Notes: generated by a model from the sequence alone, not told the origin. DNA of 64,000 nucleotides from Castor canadensis (GCF_047511655.1 NC_133400.1:37588001-37652000), one strand, 5' to 3'. Positions 26,401 through 35,987 are shown, numbered from the stretch's first letter. A program made the numbers and translations.

Positions 26401-28121
26401 CCATTTGAGCCATTCTATCAGCCTGAGGTTTTGAAATTGATTGAAGGAATATACAACAAGGTATGGCTCCATGATTTTTTTAACATGTGCTTCCTGGTGT
26501 GCTTTGTTTATAGGTGTTCCAGAGAGATGGGAATGATTTGCACATGACATATAAGATAGGACTTGTTGAAGCTTTATGTGGCTTTCAGTTCACATTCAAG
26601 CACCTTGACGGGCGTCAAATTGTGGTAAAATACCCCCCTGGCAAAGTAATCGAACCAGGTAAATACTGATTTTATTTGATCCAGGTTTCCATGTACTGAC
26701 AATTTGTAATTTTTTATATTCTTCTCAAATATTATTGAACACCTTTCTTGGGTTAATCTTACACCATTTCCTCTTTACTTAAATAATAGGCTGTGTTCGT
26801 GTAGTTAGAGGTGAAGGAATGCCTCAGTATCGTAATCCCTTTGAAAAAGGTGATCTTTACATAAAGTTTGATGTGCAGTTTCCTGAAAACAACTGGATCA
26901 ACCCAGACAAACTTTCTGTAAGTGTTCTTTGAATTTAAGCAATGTTAACTTTTTGTTTTTGAGTCAGGGTTTCACTGAGTAACCCAGGTTGGCCTTCAGC
27001 TTAGCCTTCCAAGTGCTAAACAACTTGAACTTCCTTAATCATGTTACTTTGTCACCTTCAGTTTGGTTTTGGTACTAAGATTAGATCACAAAATTTAAAA
27101 TTTAAATTCTTTTTGTTTGGTTGGAATTTTTGAGACAGGGTCTTGAATGCAACCTTTCTGCCTATACCTCCCAAGTGCTGGGATTACAGGCATGGGCCAC
27201 CGTGAGCAAAATTTTACTTTGGGTGGGGGGAGGGGGAGTTATTTTTTGTTTGGTGGGACTGGGGTTTGAACTCAGGGTTTCACACTTGCAAAGCAGGTGC
27301 TCTGCTGTTCGAGCCATATCTCCAGTTCATTTTGCTCTGGTTATTTTGGAGAATGGGGTATTACTATTTGCCTGGGCTGACCTCAAACTGTGATCCTCCT
27401 GATTGCAGCCTCCTAAGTAGGTAGGATTACAATCTTGAGACACTGGCACCTGGCCTAAGTTATACTTTAATATTTGCATGATCGACAGGTTTTCCTGGTT
27501 GGTAGGAAAATGAGGGTTGCTGACATAAATGTTTATGGGGCTAAGCAAAGGAATTGTGAAAGAAGTAAAGCAGGCTGAGAATGTGGTGGTGGGAGTCCTA
27601 AAGAGTAGATCCTTTGTGAAGAGGGCAACCTACCCCTAGCCCAATACTCTGCGTCAGAGATGCAGGAAGGCATGTCTGCTGTGAAATTTTCCACTGTTTA
27701 AATGTTGGCAATTAATTCCATTTCTTTTGTTTTTAATTAATAAATGGATTGCACAAAATACATCTGCAGATTTGGCCTGTGGGTCATCAGTTTGTGGTCA
27801 TTAAATTGCAAAGACCAGATCAGTCACTTTCCTGTTTTAACTCTCAAAGAAGCATATGCTTGAACTACATCAAAAGGGAAGTTGATGAAAATATTACAGC
27901 TAATCCCAGTTTTGTCTGATTTAATGAAGGAATTAGAAGATCTTCTGCCATCCAGACCAGAAGTTCCTAATGTAATTGGAGAAACAGAGGAGGTAGAGCT
28001 TCAAGAATTTGATAACACTCGAGGCTCAGGAGGTGGTCAGCGGCGGGAAGCCTATAATGATAGTTCTGATGAAGAAAGCAGCAGCCATCATGGACCTGGA
28101 GTCCAGTGTGCCCATCAGTAA
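13801..28121 (+). CDS. DNAJA2: DNAJA2, type I (class A) Hsp40 co-chaperone; nine coding exons, complete
   Basis: Joining 13801-13878, 15344-15403, 15717-15940, 19656-19736, 19973-20106, 20917-21113, 26514-26658, 26790-26917 and 27930-28121 gives 1239 nt, i.e. 412 residues plus stop, the length I know for mammalian DNAJA2. All junctions are GT-AG and keep frame. The product stimulates Hsp70 ATPase and delivers unfolded clients in the cytosol. Domains seen: J domain (about residues 8-70) with HPD at 36-38; Gly/Phe-rich linker (about 75-110); four CxxCxGxG-type zinc repeats beginning at C143, C159, C186 and C202, the fourth with K in place of the last G; C-terminal substrate-binding and dimerisation domains; and a C-terminal CAHQ, a CaaX farnesylation signal that places it at membranes. 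The ATG at 13801 sits in an accCGCCATGG-like Kozak context within a CpG island. No lesions were found. Identification is from recalled family sequence. Confidence 0.98.
15344..15403 (+). CDS. DNAJA2: DNAJA2 coding exon 2 (HPD loop)
   Basis: Sixty nt encode residues 27-46. They include the invariant HPD (36-38) that contacts Hsp70. The acceptor follows a run of T ending TTTAAAG, and the donor is AAA|GTAAGT. Confidence 0.97.
15717..15940 (+). CDS. DNAJA2: DNAJA2 coding exon 3 (end of J domain, Gly/Phe region)
   Basis: It encodes residues 47-120 plus two bases of K121. The end of the J domain ([20 protein letters not shown]) is followed by a glycine-rich stretch with [14 protein letters not shown]. 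The acceptor is CTTTATAG and the donor is GAA|GTAAAT. Confidence 0.97.
16219..16398 (+). repeat. Composite B1/ID SINE (DNAJA2 intron 3)
   Basis: TTCAGGAGGCAGAGTTCAGG, then GGACTGGTGGGAGTGGCTCA and an A20 tail. Confidence 0.87.
16764..16852 (+). repeat. ID element
   Basis: GCTGAGGATGTGGCTCAGTG ... TTGGGTTTAATCCCCAGC plus an A11 tail: a well-preserved copy. Confidence 0.92.
17168..17356 (-). repeat. Composite B1/ID SINE, antisense
   Basis: CTTGAGCCACTCCACCAGCC and CTCTGCCTCCTGAATAGTTA mark the two halves. Confidence 0.88.
18053..18138 (+). repeat. ID-like SINE with ~18-bp target duplication
   Basis: GTAAAATAACTATTTCTT precedes and follows the element. Confidence 0.9.
18207..18289 (-). repeat. 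ID element, antisense
   Basis: AAACCCAGGGCC and CACTGAGCTACATTCCCAG. AACTCCCATG flanks both ends. Confidence 0.85.
18341..18422 (+). repeat. ID element, diverged
   Basis: GACTAGGGATATAACACAGT ... CTCTGGGTTCATCCTCAGC. Confidence 0.7.
18478..18712 (-). repeat. Composite B1/ID SINE, antisense
   Basis: TTTGAACTGAGGGTTTCATG ... CTGCCTCCCAAGTAGCTGGG. Confidence 0.82.
19135..19275 (-). repeat. MIR fragment, antisense
   Basis: TGTGACTTTGATCTTTCACT ... CAAATGGGGATAATTGTGAT follows the inverted MIR pattern. Confidence 0.6.
19339..19408 (+). repeat. ID-like SINE, internally shortened
   Basis: GGCTGGTGTAGTGGCTCAAA ... AGTACCACC with an A tail; the B-box part is deleted. Confidence 0.8.
19656..19736 (+). 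CDS. DNAJA2: DNAJA2 coding exon 4
   Basis: It encodes K121 (split) to G148 (split) and opens the first zinc repeat (CSACSG at C143). The acceptor is CCTCTCCAG and the donor is TGG|GTAAGT. Confidence 0.97.
19973..20106 (+). CDS. DNAJA2: DNAJA2 coding exon 5 (zinc-finger core)
   Basis: It carries zinc repeats two and three (CSACRGRG and CSDCNGEG). The acceptor is TGCTTTAG. The donor GAAG|GTATGT splits the last Gly codon of the third repeat. Confidence 0.97.
20158..20252 (-). repeat. ID-like element, antisense, diverged
   Basis: GAGCCCAGCCTGGCTCATGC then GTGCGCTGATCTACACTTCC is a degraded inverted ID. Confidence 0.5.
20615..20700 (-). repeat. ID element, antisense
   Basis: ACTTTACCACTGAGCTACAG is the inverted A-box region. 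Confidence 0.8.
20777..20865 (-). repeat. ID-like SINE, antisense
   Basis: GTTTGAACTCAGGGCCTCAT ... GAGCCACTCCACCGGCCC, just before DNAJA2 exon 6. Confidence 0.87.
20917..21113 (+). CDS. DNAJA2: DNAJA2 coding exon 6
   Basis: It encodes the fourth zinc repeat (CKKCEGKK) and the start of the second C-terminal β-domain ([20 protein letters not shown]). The acceptor is CTTTGCAG and the donor is GAG|GTAATT. The following intron, 5.4 kb, is the largest in the gene. Confidence 0.97.
21746..21852 (-). repeat. B1 SINE, antisense
   Basis: GAGACAGGGTTTCACTATGC and GACTGCTGGGATTATAGCCA. Confidence 0.85.
22027..22152 (-). repeat. Composite B1/ID SINE, antisense, internally deleted
   Basis: CTCTACCACTTGAGCCAGCC is followed closely by CTGCCTCCCAAGTAGTTGGG. 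Confidence 0.75.
22193..22267 (-). repeat. ID-like SINE, antisense
   Basis: CTGCTTGCTAGGCAGGTGCT ... CACTTGAGCCATTTGTCCAG. Confidence 0.8.
22349..22577 (+). repeat. Composite B1/ID SINE
   Basis: CACATGCCTGTAATCCTAGC, then GGCTGGTGGAGTGGCTCAAG: both halves nearly complete. Confidence 0.92.
23847..23872 (+). repeat. (GT)n microsatellite
   Basis: About 13 GT units. Confidence 0.95.
24478..24572 (+). repeat. ID-like SINE
   Basis: GGTGGAACACCTCCCTGGCA ... GAGTTCAAACCTCAGTACCA with an A-rich tail. Confidence 0.85.
24573..24662 (+). repeat. ID-like SINE abutting the previous one
   Basis: TAGGGTGCTTGCCTAGAAAG ... GGTTCAAACCCA, probably inserted into the first copy's A tail. Confidence 0.75.
24915..25155 (-). 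repeat. Composite B1/ID SINE, antisense
   Basis: GTTTGAACTCAGGGCAGGCA ... AAGTAGCTACGATTACAGGT. Confidence 0.85.
25156..25222 (-). repeat. ID-like SINE, antisense
   Basis: TAGAGTTTGAACTCAGAGCT ... TCTACCATCTGAGCC. Confidence 0.8.
25678..25762 (+). repeat. ID-like SINE
   Basis: AAGCACTTGTCTAGCAAGCA ... GAGTTCAAACCCCAGTGCC. Confidence 0.88.
26353..26428 (-). repeat. ID-like SINE, antisense
   Basis: TTGAACTCGGGGCCTTGC ... CCATTTGAGCCATTCTATCA, about 90 bp before exon 7. Confidence 0.8.
26514..26658 (+). CDS. DNAJA2: DNAJA2 coding exon 7
   Basis: It encodes [20 protein letters not shown] through the [10 protein letters not shown] segment of the C-terminal domain. The acceptor is GTTTATAG and the donor is CAG|GTAAAT. 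The next intron is only 131 bp. Confidence 0.97.
26790..26917 (+). CDS. DNAJA2: DNAJA2 coding exon 8
   Basis: It encodes [20 protein letters not shown] through NPDKLS, the end of the folded C-terminal domain. The acceptor is AATAATAG and the donor is TCT|GTAAGT. Confidence 0.97.
26951..27018 (-). repeat. B1 fragment, antisense
   Basis: GAGTCAGGGTTTCACTGAGT ... CCTTCCAAGTGCT, 34 bp after exon 8. Confidence 0.7.
27113..27208 (-). repeat. B1 SINE, antisense
   Basis: GAGACAGGGTCTTGAATGCA ... CCAAGTGCTGGGATTACAGG. Confidence 0.8.
27225..27456 (-). repeat. Composite B1/ID SINE, antisense
   Basis: GTTTGAACTCAGGGTTTCAC ... CAGCCTCCTAAGTAGGTAGG. Confidence 0.85.
27930..28121 (+). CDS. DNAJA2: DNAJA2 coding exon 9 (C-terminus, CaaX)
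   Basis: It encodes the last 63 residues: [10 protein letters not shown], an acidic/serine-rich tail and the terminal CAHQ farnesylation box, then TAA at 28119-28121. The acceptor AATGAAG has almost no pyrimidine tract just before it, yet phase and protein match the family. Confidence 0.96.
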   Translation, partial: ELEDLLPSRPEVPNVIGETEEVELQEFDNTRGSGGGQRREAYNDSSDEESSSHHGPGVQCAHQ

Positions 28122-29655
28122 ACTGCAGACAAATTGCACAGGTGGATTTTCTTTCCACATTTGCCTGATTTGTTGTCAGCGATCCAGCTGTTGGAGTGTC
28201 AGATCAATTCAGATGAACTGATGGACATCTGTTGGTCTAAGTGTAACTTTTAAAATTGGTATAGTATCTACAGAGTGTATAATTTAAAACTAACCACAAA
28301 GCTTTACATCTTCATTTTGACTGTTCTGTAGCAGAATAAAGCACTTGAAAGGAAACAAGACTCCCTTTCACCCATGGGTTTTTAAGTTTCAGTCCTAGTA
28401 TCTGTGCTTGATTTTTATCAGTTTTGTGTAGATTTTATGTTTCATGTTTTAAATTCAGATCCCACATTGTAAAGTTTGTACAATTTGTCCTGAACCTTTG
28501 TGTTTGGCTGCACCTGTATAAGCTGCTACAAATAGAATAAAGAATTTCATAGCCTGTGTCTATCATTTAGATGCATGGAAAAATGGGCTTTGCACATGAT
28601 GGGTTTGGAGCTGACTGGGAACAATGGAAAAAATTACATTAGCAGTGGTTGTAAAGTTTTTTGTTTTTGGTTTTTTTTTTAAACCATCTTGTGAAAGGTT
28701 TCTGAAACTTGATAATAAAAAGCAGTTGGTGTAAATTAGTCTGTGTCACATTTCTAGAAGGAAGAACATTTTAAATTGTAAAATGTATCCTTAAGCAAGA
28801 ATGTATCTTTAGTCCTGTTTTTAAACAGCCCTTAAAAACCCACTGACTTGAAGCTTATTCCTCAGCTCCTACCCATTTTGTAGTTCTAAAAAACAAAGGT
28901 TGGTTGGAATAGGTTTTACAGTTGATGTGTGGTAGAGTCAGGGACATCTGTTGTATAACACCTAAGTTAATTAGTTGGGCTAGCCTAGGCCTTTGCATCT
29001 TTCACCCCTCTTTTTTAAAATAAGGTAACAGCAAAAACAGTAATAGAACCATGTTTGCATAGAACCTATTAAAATGCTGTTTTAACATTAAATGTTAAGT
29101 TAAAGAATGCTCTGTCTCCATTCAGTTGAATATTTAAAATTGGAAGCATTGATTATTTGATTTTCTATAGTGTTTCATAGAATAGCATAACTCTTAGGTT
29201 GGCATTGGAAAAAAAATCAGATAAAACTACTATGAAAGGATGTATTCCTTATCTTTCCATCTTCCAATTACTACCTTATCACTCATGGAGTAGATGTTTT
29301 TAGAACATGATTACTTGAGGGAAGAGACACCAGATTTATCTTTTACAGGCGTAAAGGGACAAATGGGGAAAACAGAAACTAAGTTTTAAAATGTATTATG
29401 CCATCTAGGTCTGTTAACTTAAATGGAGAAAGATCTCCTGACATTAATCAAGGCCTGTGAGGTTTAAATTAACTGCCCTGTGCATTCTACCTCCATTGTA
29501 CAAAAAATACTTTGCAACAAAGCCTGGGCAAGATTCAACATTATAGTAGTTTTATATTCAAGGTTACTTCTCCCACAACACTTCAAGCATAAGCAATGCA
29601 GTGGCAATATAAACTTTGTAGCCTTTCCAATAAAGGTTTATAAAACCGTTGTTCA
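28122..29655 (+). other. DNAJA2: DNAJA2 3' UTR with several polyadenylation signals
   Basis: About 1.5 kb of SINE-free sequence follows the stop. AATAAA occurs at 28335-28340, 28536-28541, 28714-28719 and 29629-29634. The last, followed by a T-rich stretch, is the likely distal end. Use of the proximal sites is inferred, not shown. Confidence 0.75.
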
Positions 29656-29829
29656 ATGAAGTCTTTCTTTCAGTTCTACCCAGTTTTTTTGACATTAGCA
29701 AAGAAAACTTTGGAAAAGGGAGTCTGTTAAACCTATTACTTGACTCAGTCTACTTGTTCTACTTTGAACTAAAAAATACACATAGTATCACCACAGAATT
29801 TTCTGTAACAGCTTTAATAATTTAACAAA

Positions 29830-30490
29830 ATTTAACTTTTTAAAAAAGTATACATTTCTGTGGCTTTTCATATATTCGATTTGTGAAACCAGTCACCACT
29901 AATTCCAGAACATTTCCATCACTCCAAAAAAATCCTGAATCCGTTAGTCATTCTCTCCCCAAGCCTTTGTGCAGTCACCAAACACTACTTCTATTTCTAA
30001 ATGCTTACTATTTTGGGCATTTTATATAAGTGAATCACATACCCTTTTGTGAGTAGTTTTTTGAGTTTTATCCTTGTCTTTTATCAGTATTTCATTATTA
30101 CCAAATACTCCACTGTGTTCATTTGTCATTTCGACATTTGTTTTTCATTCAAGGGGCTATTAGGAACAATGCTGCTATGGACACTGATGTGCAAGTTTTT
30201 GACAAATGTTTTCAATCTAGTTAAATACATTACATGATATACATTAAGCATAGGATTGGGTCATGCTATAGCCATTGAACCTATTGCAGAGCTGCCAGAC
30301 TTGCAATTCTTAGCTGTATCATTTTACAATCCCACCAGCAATGGTGGCAGGTTCCAATTTTTCCATATCATTGCCAGCACTTTTTGACTTAGCCACCTTA
30401 GTGGGTCAGAAGAGGTTTTGATTTGTACTTTCTGATGACTAGTGAGTTTTAAGCACATTTCTGTGCTTAAATAAACATTTGTATATCTTT
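29830..30490 (-). repeat. Old L1 fragment, antisense
   Basis: AGGAACAATGCTGCTATGGA, ATTGGGTCATGCTATAGCCA and AATCCCACCAGCAATGG are the inverted end of L1 ORF2. Confidence 0.75.
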
Positions 30491-30865
30491 GAAGGAAGTT
30501 TTTGACCTAATGCTCTTTCTGTTGCATATATTTAGTCATACCTGTATAGAATCCTCCTGCCTGTCACATCCTGTAGCCTGAGATAGTTCTGACTCAAGTA
30601 TTTTTGTAGAAAGTCCCTCTTCAAAATCTATCTGATGTACTCATGGATTCATGTAAAAGTTGTTTCTAACAGTAGTAGTTAAGTGAATGAATCAGTGTTA
30701 TTTTAGTAAAACACTGCTTACACATAGTGCTGCATATAATGAACTTTGTAAATGTGCACACCTGAAAGTCTCTAACAGCACTTCTTGTACAAATGAGTCA
30801 GTTTGGTGTTATTTCAGTGTTCCAGAGAATCTTGGCCATCCATTGGCTTGCTTAGTTCCAGTATA

Positions 30866-31254
30866 CAGCTGTTCTTGACTTATAATGGGGTTACATCTTA
30901 ACAAACCCATCGGAAATGATTTAACTACCTAACCCACCTTACACAAGGTCAGAACACAAGATCATCTAACACATCTTGTGATAAGTTTTGAATATCTCAT
31001 GTGATTTATTGAATACATTTATCCACAAAATGCTGGCCACTCAATGCTCGGTAGTGTGTCAACTGTTCACCCTCATGATCATTGCTGGCAGGAAGCTGTG
31101 GCTTACTGCTATGGGCCAGTATCATGAAGGTTTCATGTGACAGCTAGCCCAGGAAAAGGTCCAAATTCAAAACTAGTTTGCACTGAATGCACTTCACTTT
31201 TGCACCATTGTAAAGTCTCCCTAGGTTGGGCAGTTTTAAGTTGGGGACCATCTG
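30866..31254. mobile_element. Tigger-like (Tc1/mariner) nonautonomous DNA transposon remnant
   Basis: The start CAGCTGTTCTTGACTTATAA and the end ...TTAAGTTGGGGACCATCTG form imperfect inverted termini. TA precedes it. Internal AATATCTCATGTGATTTATT fits mammalian Tigger-type MITEs. There is no coding capacity. Confidence 0.65.
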
Positions 31255-31324
31255 AATGTCAGAATTATCCCATACCTACTTGGGCAGCAGATTTTTCAAC
31301 CAGGGTACAGTGAGTGTTATGTAA

Positions 31325-31980
31325 AAAAGCTGCATGTTTTCTCTCATATGTGGAAGATAGATCCAAACATAAACATACACACAAAATAAGCATGATTATA
31401 TACAAACTCAAATATAGAACATGTTTGTAATAGTGGAACTACTCTATGGAACTAAGGGAAAGTGGGAAAGGAAAAGAAAATGATAGAGCATCAGCAATAT
31501 TGCATACTATAAGATGTGATGGTAGAGGATATAAAGGATATGTATTGAAAGCTGTTGAAAATGGGGTGGGAGGTAAAGGGGTAAGGAGAGTAATGGAAGG
31601 GGTTGAATAGACCAAAGTAAAGCACATCCACAGTGGGCATACACTGAGACACCCCTTTGAACATCATCTTAAATATTAATAATGAAAACCAGAACTGTAA
31701 AATAGATACAGTGTGTGTGTGGGGGGGGTATTAGTGGGAGAAGGGAGGGTGAAGGAAGGAGATTAAGGTGATGGTATATATCAGATGGACTTCGTATACC
31801 TATATGAAACAGAACTAAGAAACCTCTTGCAATTGCTTTATGTAGGATGGGGAGTGGGTTGAGGGGGAGAGACGATGGGGGCAATGTAAATAGTGTACAA
31901 TATAAGTCTAATCGGAATTGTCACTATGAATCCCCCCACATAATGAATATATCCTAATAAAAATTTTATTTAAAAAAATT
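31325..31980 (+). repeat. Probable L1 3' end
   Basis: TCTCTCATATGTGGAAGATA resembles the end of L1 ORF2. AATAAAAATTTTATTTAAAA closes it. Confidence 0.55.
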
Positions 31981-31986
31981 ACTTCA

Positions 31987-32192
31987 GATGGGTGCTGGTG
32001 GCTCACACTTGTAATCCTAGCTACTAGGGAGGCTGAGATTGGGAGGATCATGTTTCAAGGCAGCCTGGACAAATAGTTTGCAAGACTCCAAAATAACCAG
32101 AGCAAAATGGACTGAATGTGTGTCTCAAGAGGTAGAGCACCTGCTTTGCAAGTGTGAAGACTTGAGTTCAAACTCTAGTCCTACAAAAAATA
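31987..32192 (+). repeat. Composite B1/ID SINE
   Basis: GGGTGCTGGTGGCTCACACT ... AATGGACTGAATGTGTGTCT. The linker contains a CCAGAGCAAAATGGA variant shared with 62080. Confidence 0.88.
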
Positions 32193-32466
32193 AAAATAAA
32201 TAAAAATTACTTTGGCCTCTAGAGAACTAGTCTCTGTTTTCAGCTTGATAATCCTTGGAATGGACTTACTGGTCCATCAAAAGACCAGGGGTATAACTCA
32301 TCCAAGCATAAAGTAGGTACTTTTTTTGAGGGAGGAGAGAAAATTTTACAATTTTTTTTATGAATTTCATTTTGTCCTTTTCACCTGTGCAGCATCATTT
32401 AACAAGAGACTCTCCTTTCTCATTGCATTATGTTGGCATGCTTGTCAAAAATTACTTTGTCAAACT

Positions 32467-32654
32467 GGCCACTGGTGGCTCACACCTATAGTCCTAGCTA
32501 CTCAGGAGCCAGAGATCAGGAGGATCAAGGTTCAAAGCCAGCCTGGGTAAATAATTCATGTGAGACCCTATCTCGAAAAACCCTTCACAAAAAAGGGCTG
32601 GTAGAGTGGCTCAAAGTGCAGTCCCTGAATTCAAACCGCAGTACCAAAAAAAAA
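32467..32654 (+). repeat. Composite B1/ID SINE with 17-bp target duplication
   Basis: AAAAATTACTTTGTCAA at 32447-32463 and 32655-32671 shows that both halves moved as one unit. Confidence 0.93.
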
Positions 32655-32934
32655 AAATTACTTTGTCAATACAAATGTCAAAGTGTGTGTGCATGCACAC
32701 ACAAATGTTCATGTGGCCTATTTTATACCAAAGTAATAAATGAGTCTATTTCTAGACTCTATCCTGTTCCATTGTTTTCTCATCAATGCCAGTCTCTCTT
32801 GATTGCTGTACTTTTAGTGTAAGCATATGTACATTCAATGTTGACAGTGCTAAAATGCTATCACACCCTTACCAACAGTGTGTCTGTGTTGGTGTCCTCA
32901 CTGCTGCCAGCATGGGGCATTGTCAATTTCATAT

Positions 32935-33040
32935 ATCATAGGACCATGCCTTGTTCACTGCTGTGTCCCTATCACTTAGCAGTGTGCCTGGCAAAAGGCT
33001 GCTCAGCAGTGTTTGCTAAATGCATAAGAGGCTATAGCAT
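32935..33040 (+). repeat. L2/MIR-like fragment
   Basis: TTCACTGCTGTGTCCCTATC ... AGTGTGCCTGGCAAAAGGCT. Confidence 0.45.
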
Positions 33041-33110
33041 AGCTGAATGTTGCCAGCACTTACTAAGACACCCTTATGTTTAGTTTTCTGCCAATAAAAT
33101 CTGAGATAAT

Positions 33111-33115
<5 letters not shown>

Positions 33116-33161
<46 letters not shown>
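33116..33161 (+). repeat. (AC)n microsatellite
   Basis: About 22 AC units. Confidence 0.97.
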
Positions 33162-33163
<2 letters not shown>

Positions 33164-33485
33164 GGTTTATTTTGGCTCCCAGTTTTGGAGGTTTCTGTTC
33201 ATGATCAATTGGCCCTATTGTTTTGGGGCCTCTGGTGAGGCAGCACGTTTTGATAAGAGCAGATGGCAGAGCAAAACCTAACACCTCATGGCCAGGAAGA
33301 AAAAGACAGTAAGGAGGGGTCTGGACTTCCATAATCTCCTTCAAGTTCATGTCCCCAGTGGTCTACCTACTTCCCACTACATTCTACTTCTTAAGGCTCC
33401 ATCACCTCACAATAGCACCACCCTGAGGACCAAGCCTTTAACATATGGGGCTTTGGAGGACATTCAAGATCCAAACTATAGCACC
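33162..33485. repeat. Unnamed dispersed repeat, copy 1
   Basis: TTTATTTTGGCTCCCAGTTT ... GGCCCTATTGTTTTGGGGCC ... CATTCAAGATCCAAACTATA; related to 36065-36490. I cannot name the family. Confidence 0.6.
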
Positions 33486-33599
33486 TTACAAAGGGCATCT
33501 TATAAAGATGGGACAATAAACACTAGGCAAACATCTCTAAAAACCAAAAAGATTATGTCATTAGGACTAGGATATAATAATAAAAAGTAACAACTAAAT

Positions 33600-34254
33600 C
33601 TTACACAGTGTTTCTGTGGGTAAGCTTGTGGTCCTGTTACCATGGTCATTCATTACAGCCACATTCCAAGAAGTAAGAGAATAGGAAAGGACAAGGGATT
33701 AAAAGGGATACAAGTTAGCCTTTTTTCAAGGAAAGTTCCCAGCATTTGCCACATAACACTCCTACTTATGTCCCATTAAGTATATGGCCACAAATATCTG
33801 CATAAGAAGATGGGAAATGTAGACTTTATTTATCAAGTTCTTGACTTCGTAGGTTTGGCTTTCTGTTGTGTACAACCGAAAAAATCCTAATTTATTTATC
33901 TGTTTCCTTGAGTGGGTTTTTGTCATCTATGTGTATCATGACATTGACTCAAAAGATTGGGAACATTTTCTTTCAAAGTTTTAATTTATAAATGATTAAT
34001 CAGAAGCTCACCTTAATCATAAAGGGACAAAGGCTCACAGAGTTCTTTATGGAGAAGACCTGGCCTCATGTAGCTACCAAGGAGCACAACTGACCCCAGT
34101 TCCTAATTACTGGTGCAATATGTCAATATACTCTGGTTAGCAGAATAGATTCAGAAGTGTTGAGAGTGTTGGAAAAATGGTCCTCACTGTAAACATGATC
34201 TGCATAATGTATCTGGCATGCTAAAGGCATGTTTTCTCTTCATTTAAATGTGTG
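33600..34254. other. Intergenic, nothing recognised
   Basis: Unique-looking AT-rich DNA with no coding signal. Confidence 0.45.
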
Positions 34255-34445
34255 TGGGGGGGTACTGAAGTTTGAACTCAGGGCCTACACCTTGAGCCAC
34301 TCCACTAGTCCTGTTTTGTAATGGGTTTTTTCAAGATAGGGTCTTGAGGAACTATTAGCCTGGGCTGGCTTCAAACTGCAATCCTCCTGATCTCTGCCTC
34401 CTGAATAGCTAGGATTACAGGCCTGAGCCACTGACACCCCATGCA
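34255..34445 (-). repeat. Composite B1/ID SINE, antisense
   Basis: GTTTGAACTCAGGGCCTACA ... CCTCCTGAATAGCTAGGATT. Confidence 0.9.
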
Positions 34446-34539
34446 ATTTCAGTTTTTATCACATATCAACACTTCTTATCTACTTACTAGGAATTCTGCC
34501 ATCATACACACACATACACACCCAATACATACATTTTCC

Positions 34540-34660
34540 CCATTTAATGCTCACACCTCTCCTCTTACCCCGAGTGAATATTATTAGTCCCATTTTATAG
34601 ACAGCAGCACTGAGTGAGCCATAACTGGTAAGTGCTCAGTCAAGGTGCATGCCATGATGT
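34540..34660 (+). repeat. MIR fragment
   Basis: AATATTATTAGTCCCATTTT ... GAGCCATAACTGGTAAGTGC. Confidence 0.6.
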
Positions 34661-35177
34661 GCCCCACATTGCTTGCTGCCCTTGGGATGAGTTGCTTTGG
34701 CCTTCTGCCTCTGGGAAAGAAGAGGTGCTCACTGCCCTGAAGAGTTTGTGAGAAATGACCATTCTTCTGACTGCTCTTAAATATAAAAGGGGAGAGAGAA
34801 ATACCCTCTCTGTGTAAGGGTACTCCTTATGCAGTATGTTTTTCAAAACCAGGAACTGTACATAACCTAATGCTAATTAAGCATTAATTAAAGTGTGCCA
34901 TTAACTCAATGCTAGCCACCCACAGAATTGAGAGTAATGGAAACCTCTGATGAGGCATTTGTCATTTTTATCAACACATTCACAAGAGAAAGGTGGGATC
35001 TAAAACTACACACAAACATATCTCAATCACATATTCTCAGGAAAAGGATAGTAAGGAAATATTCCCATGTTATGCTTGATTGACTCTGGCTAGAGGATTA
35101 TAGTGGATTTCATATTTTCCCCTTGACTTTCATTTTCTAAGGTTTCCATAAGAACATATTTACTTTACTAATCTGAT

Positions 35178-35395
35178 TTTTTGGGGGGAGGTGGTACTGG
35201 GGTTTAAACTCAGGGCCTCTCATTTGCTAGGCAGATACTCTATCATTTGAGTCATTCTGCCAGCCCTCTTTTTGTGTTAGGTATTTTCAAGGTAGGGTCT
35301 CACTGTTTGCCTGGACTGGCCTTGACCTCGAACTTTCTGATCTCTGCCTCCTGAGTACCTAGGATTACAGGAGTGAGACACCAGCACTTGGTTGA
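35178..35395 (-). repeat. Composite B1/ID SINE, antisense
   Basis: GTTTAAACTCAGGGCCTCTC ... CTCCTGAGTACCTAGGATTA. Confidence 0.9.
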
Positions 35396-35902
35396 TAATC
35401 TGAATATTACACAAAAAATATTTACATTTTTTGAGTAACATACCCTTTTATGTTCTGACCTCCTTCTAAGCATCACTATGATTCTGGATTCATTTCCTTT
35501 TTCTTTATTTAAGAGATAGATGATGCTTTTATCAAGCTATATATGGATATTTTTAAAGTTTTACATTTTAATATCTTCAAGAGGACTTGAAAGCATGCTC
35601 CAAATAGTTGGATTGAGAGAAAAGGCAGCTGAAATTGGGGAGGAGACAAAAATATGTCTTTTTCAAGTGGGAAATGAGATCTCAAGAGGAAATAGCATCT
35701 GACCTGCCGTCCTGAAGGAAGAGACCTGATTGTGTGACAGCAATAAGTTTCATTTTTTTTGGGGGGGGGTGTGTCCTGGCTTGGAGAGATGGTGAAGATC
35801 AAAAGCAGACTTCAGAAAGTACTGAAAGATGAGTAGATGCCCCCAAGTCAGTAGAGAATGGCATCATGCCCCTCGCTCCTATGCTTTATCCAAATTATTT
35901 AT

Positions 35903-35987
35903 TTTGGTGGCTCTGGGGTTTGAACTCAGGGCCTCACACTTGCCAGGCAGGCACTTTACCACTTGAGCTATTCCACCAGTCCCACAT
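35903..35987 (-). repeat. ID-like SINE, antisense
   Basis: GTTTGAACTCAGGGCCTCAC ... CTTGAGCTATTCCACCAGTC. Confidence 0.9.
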
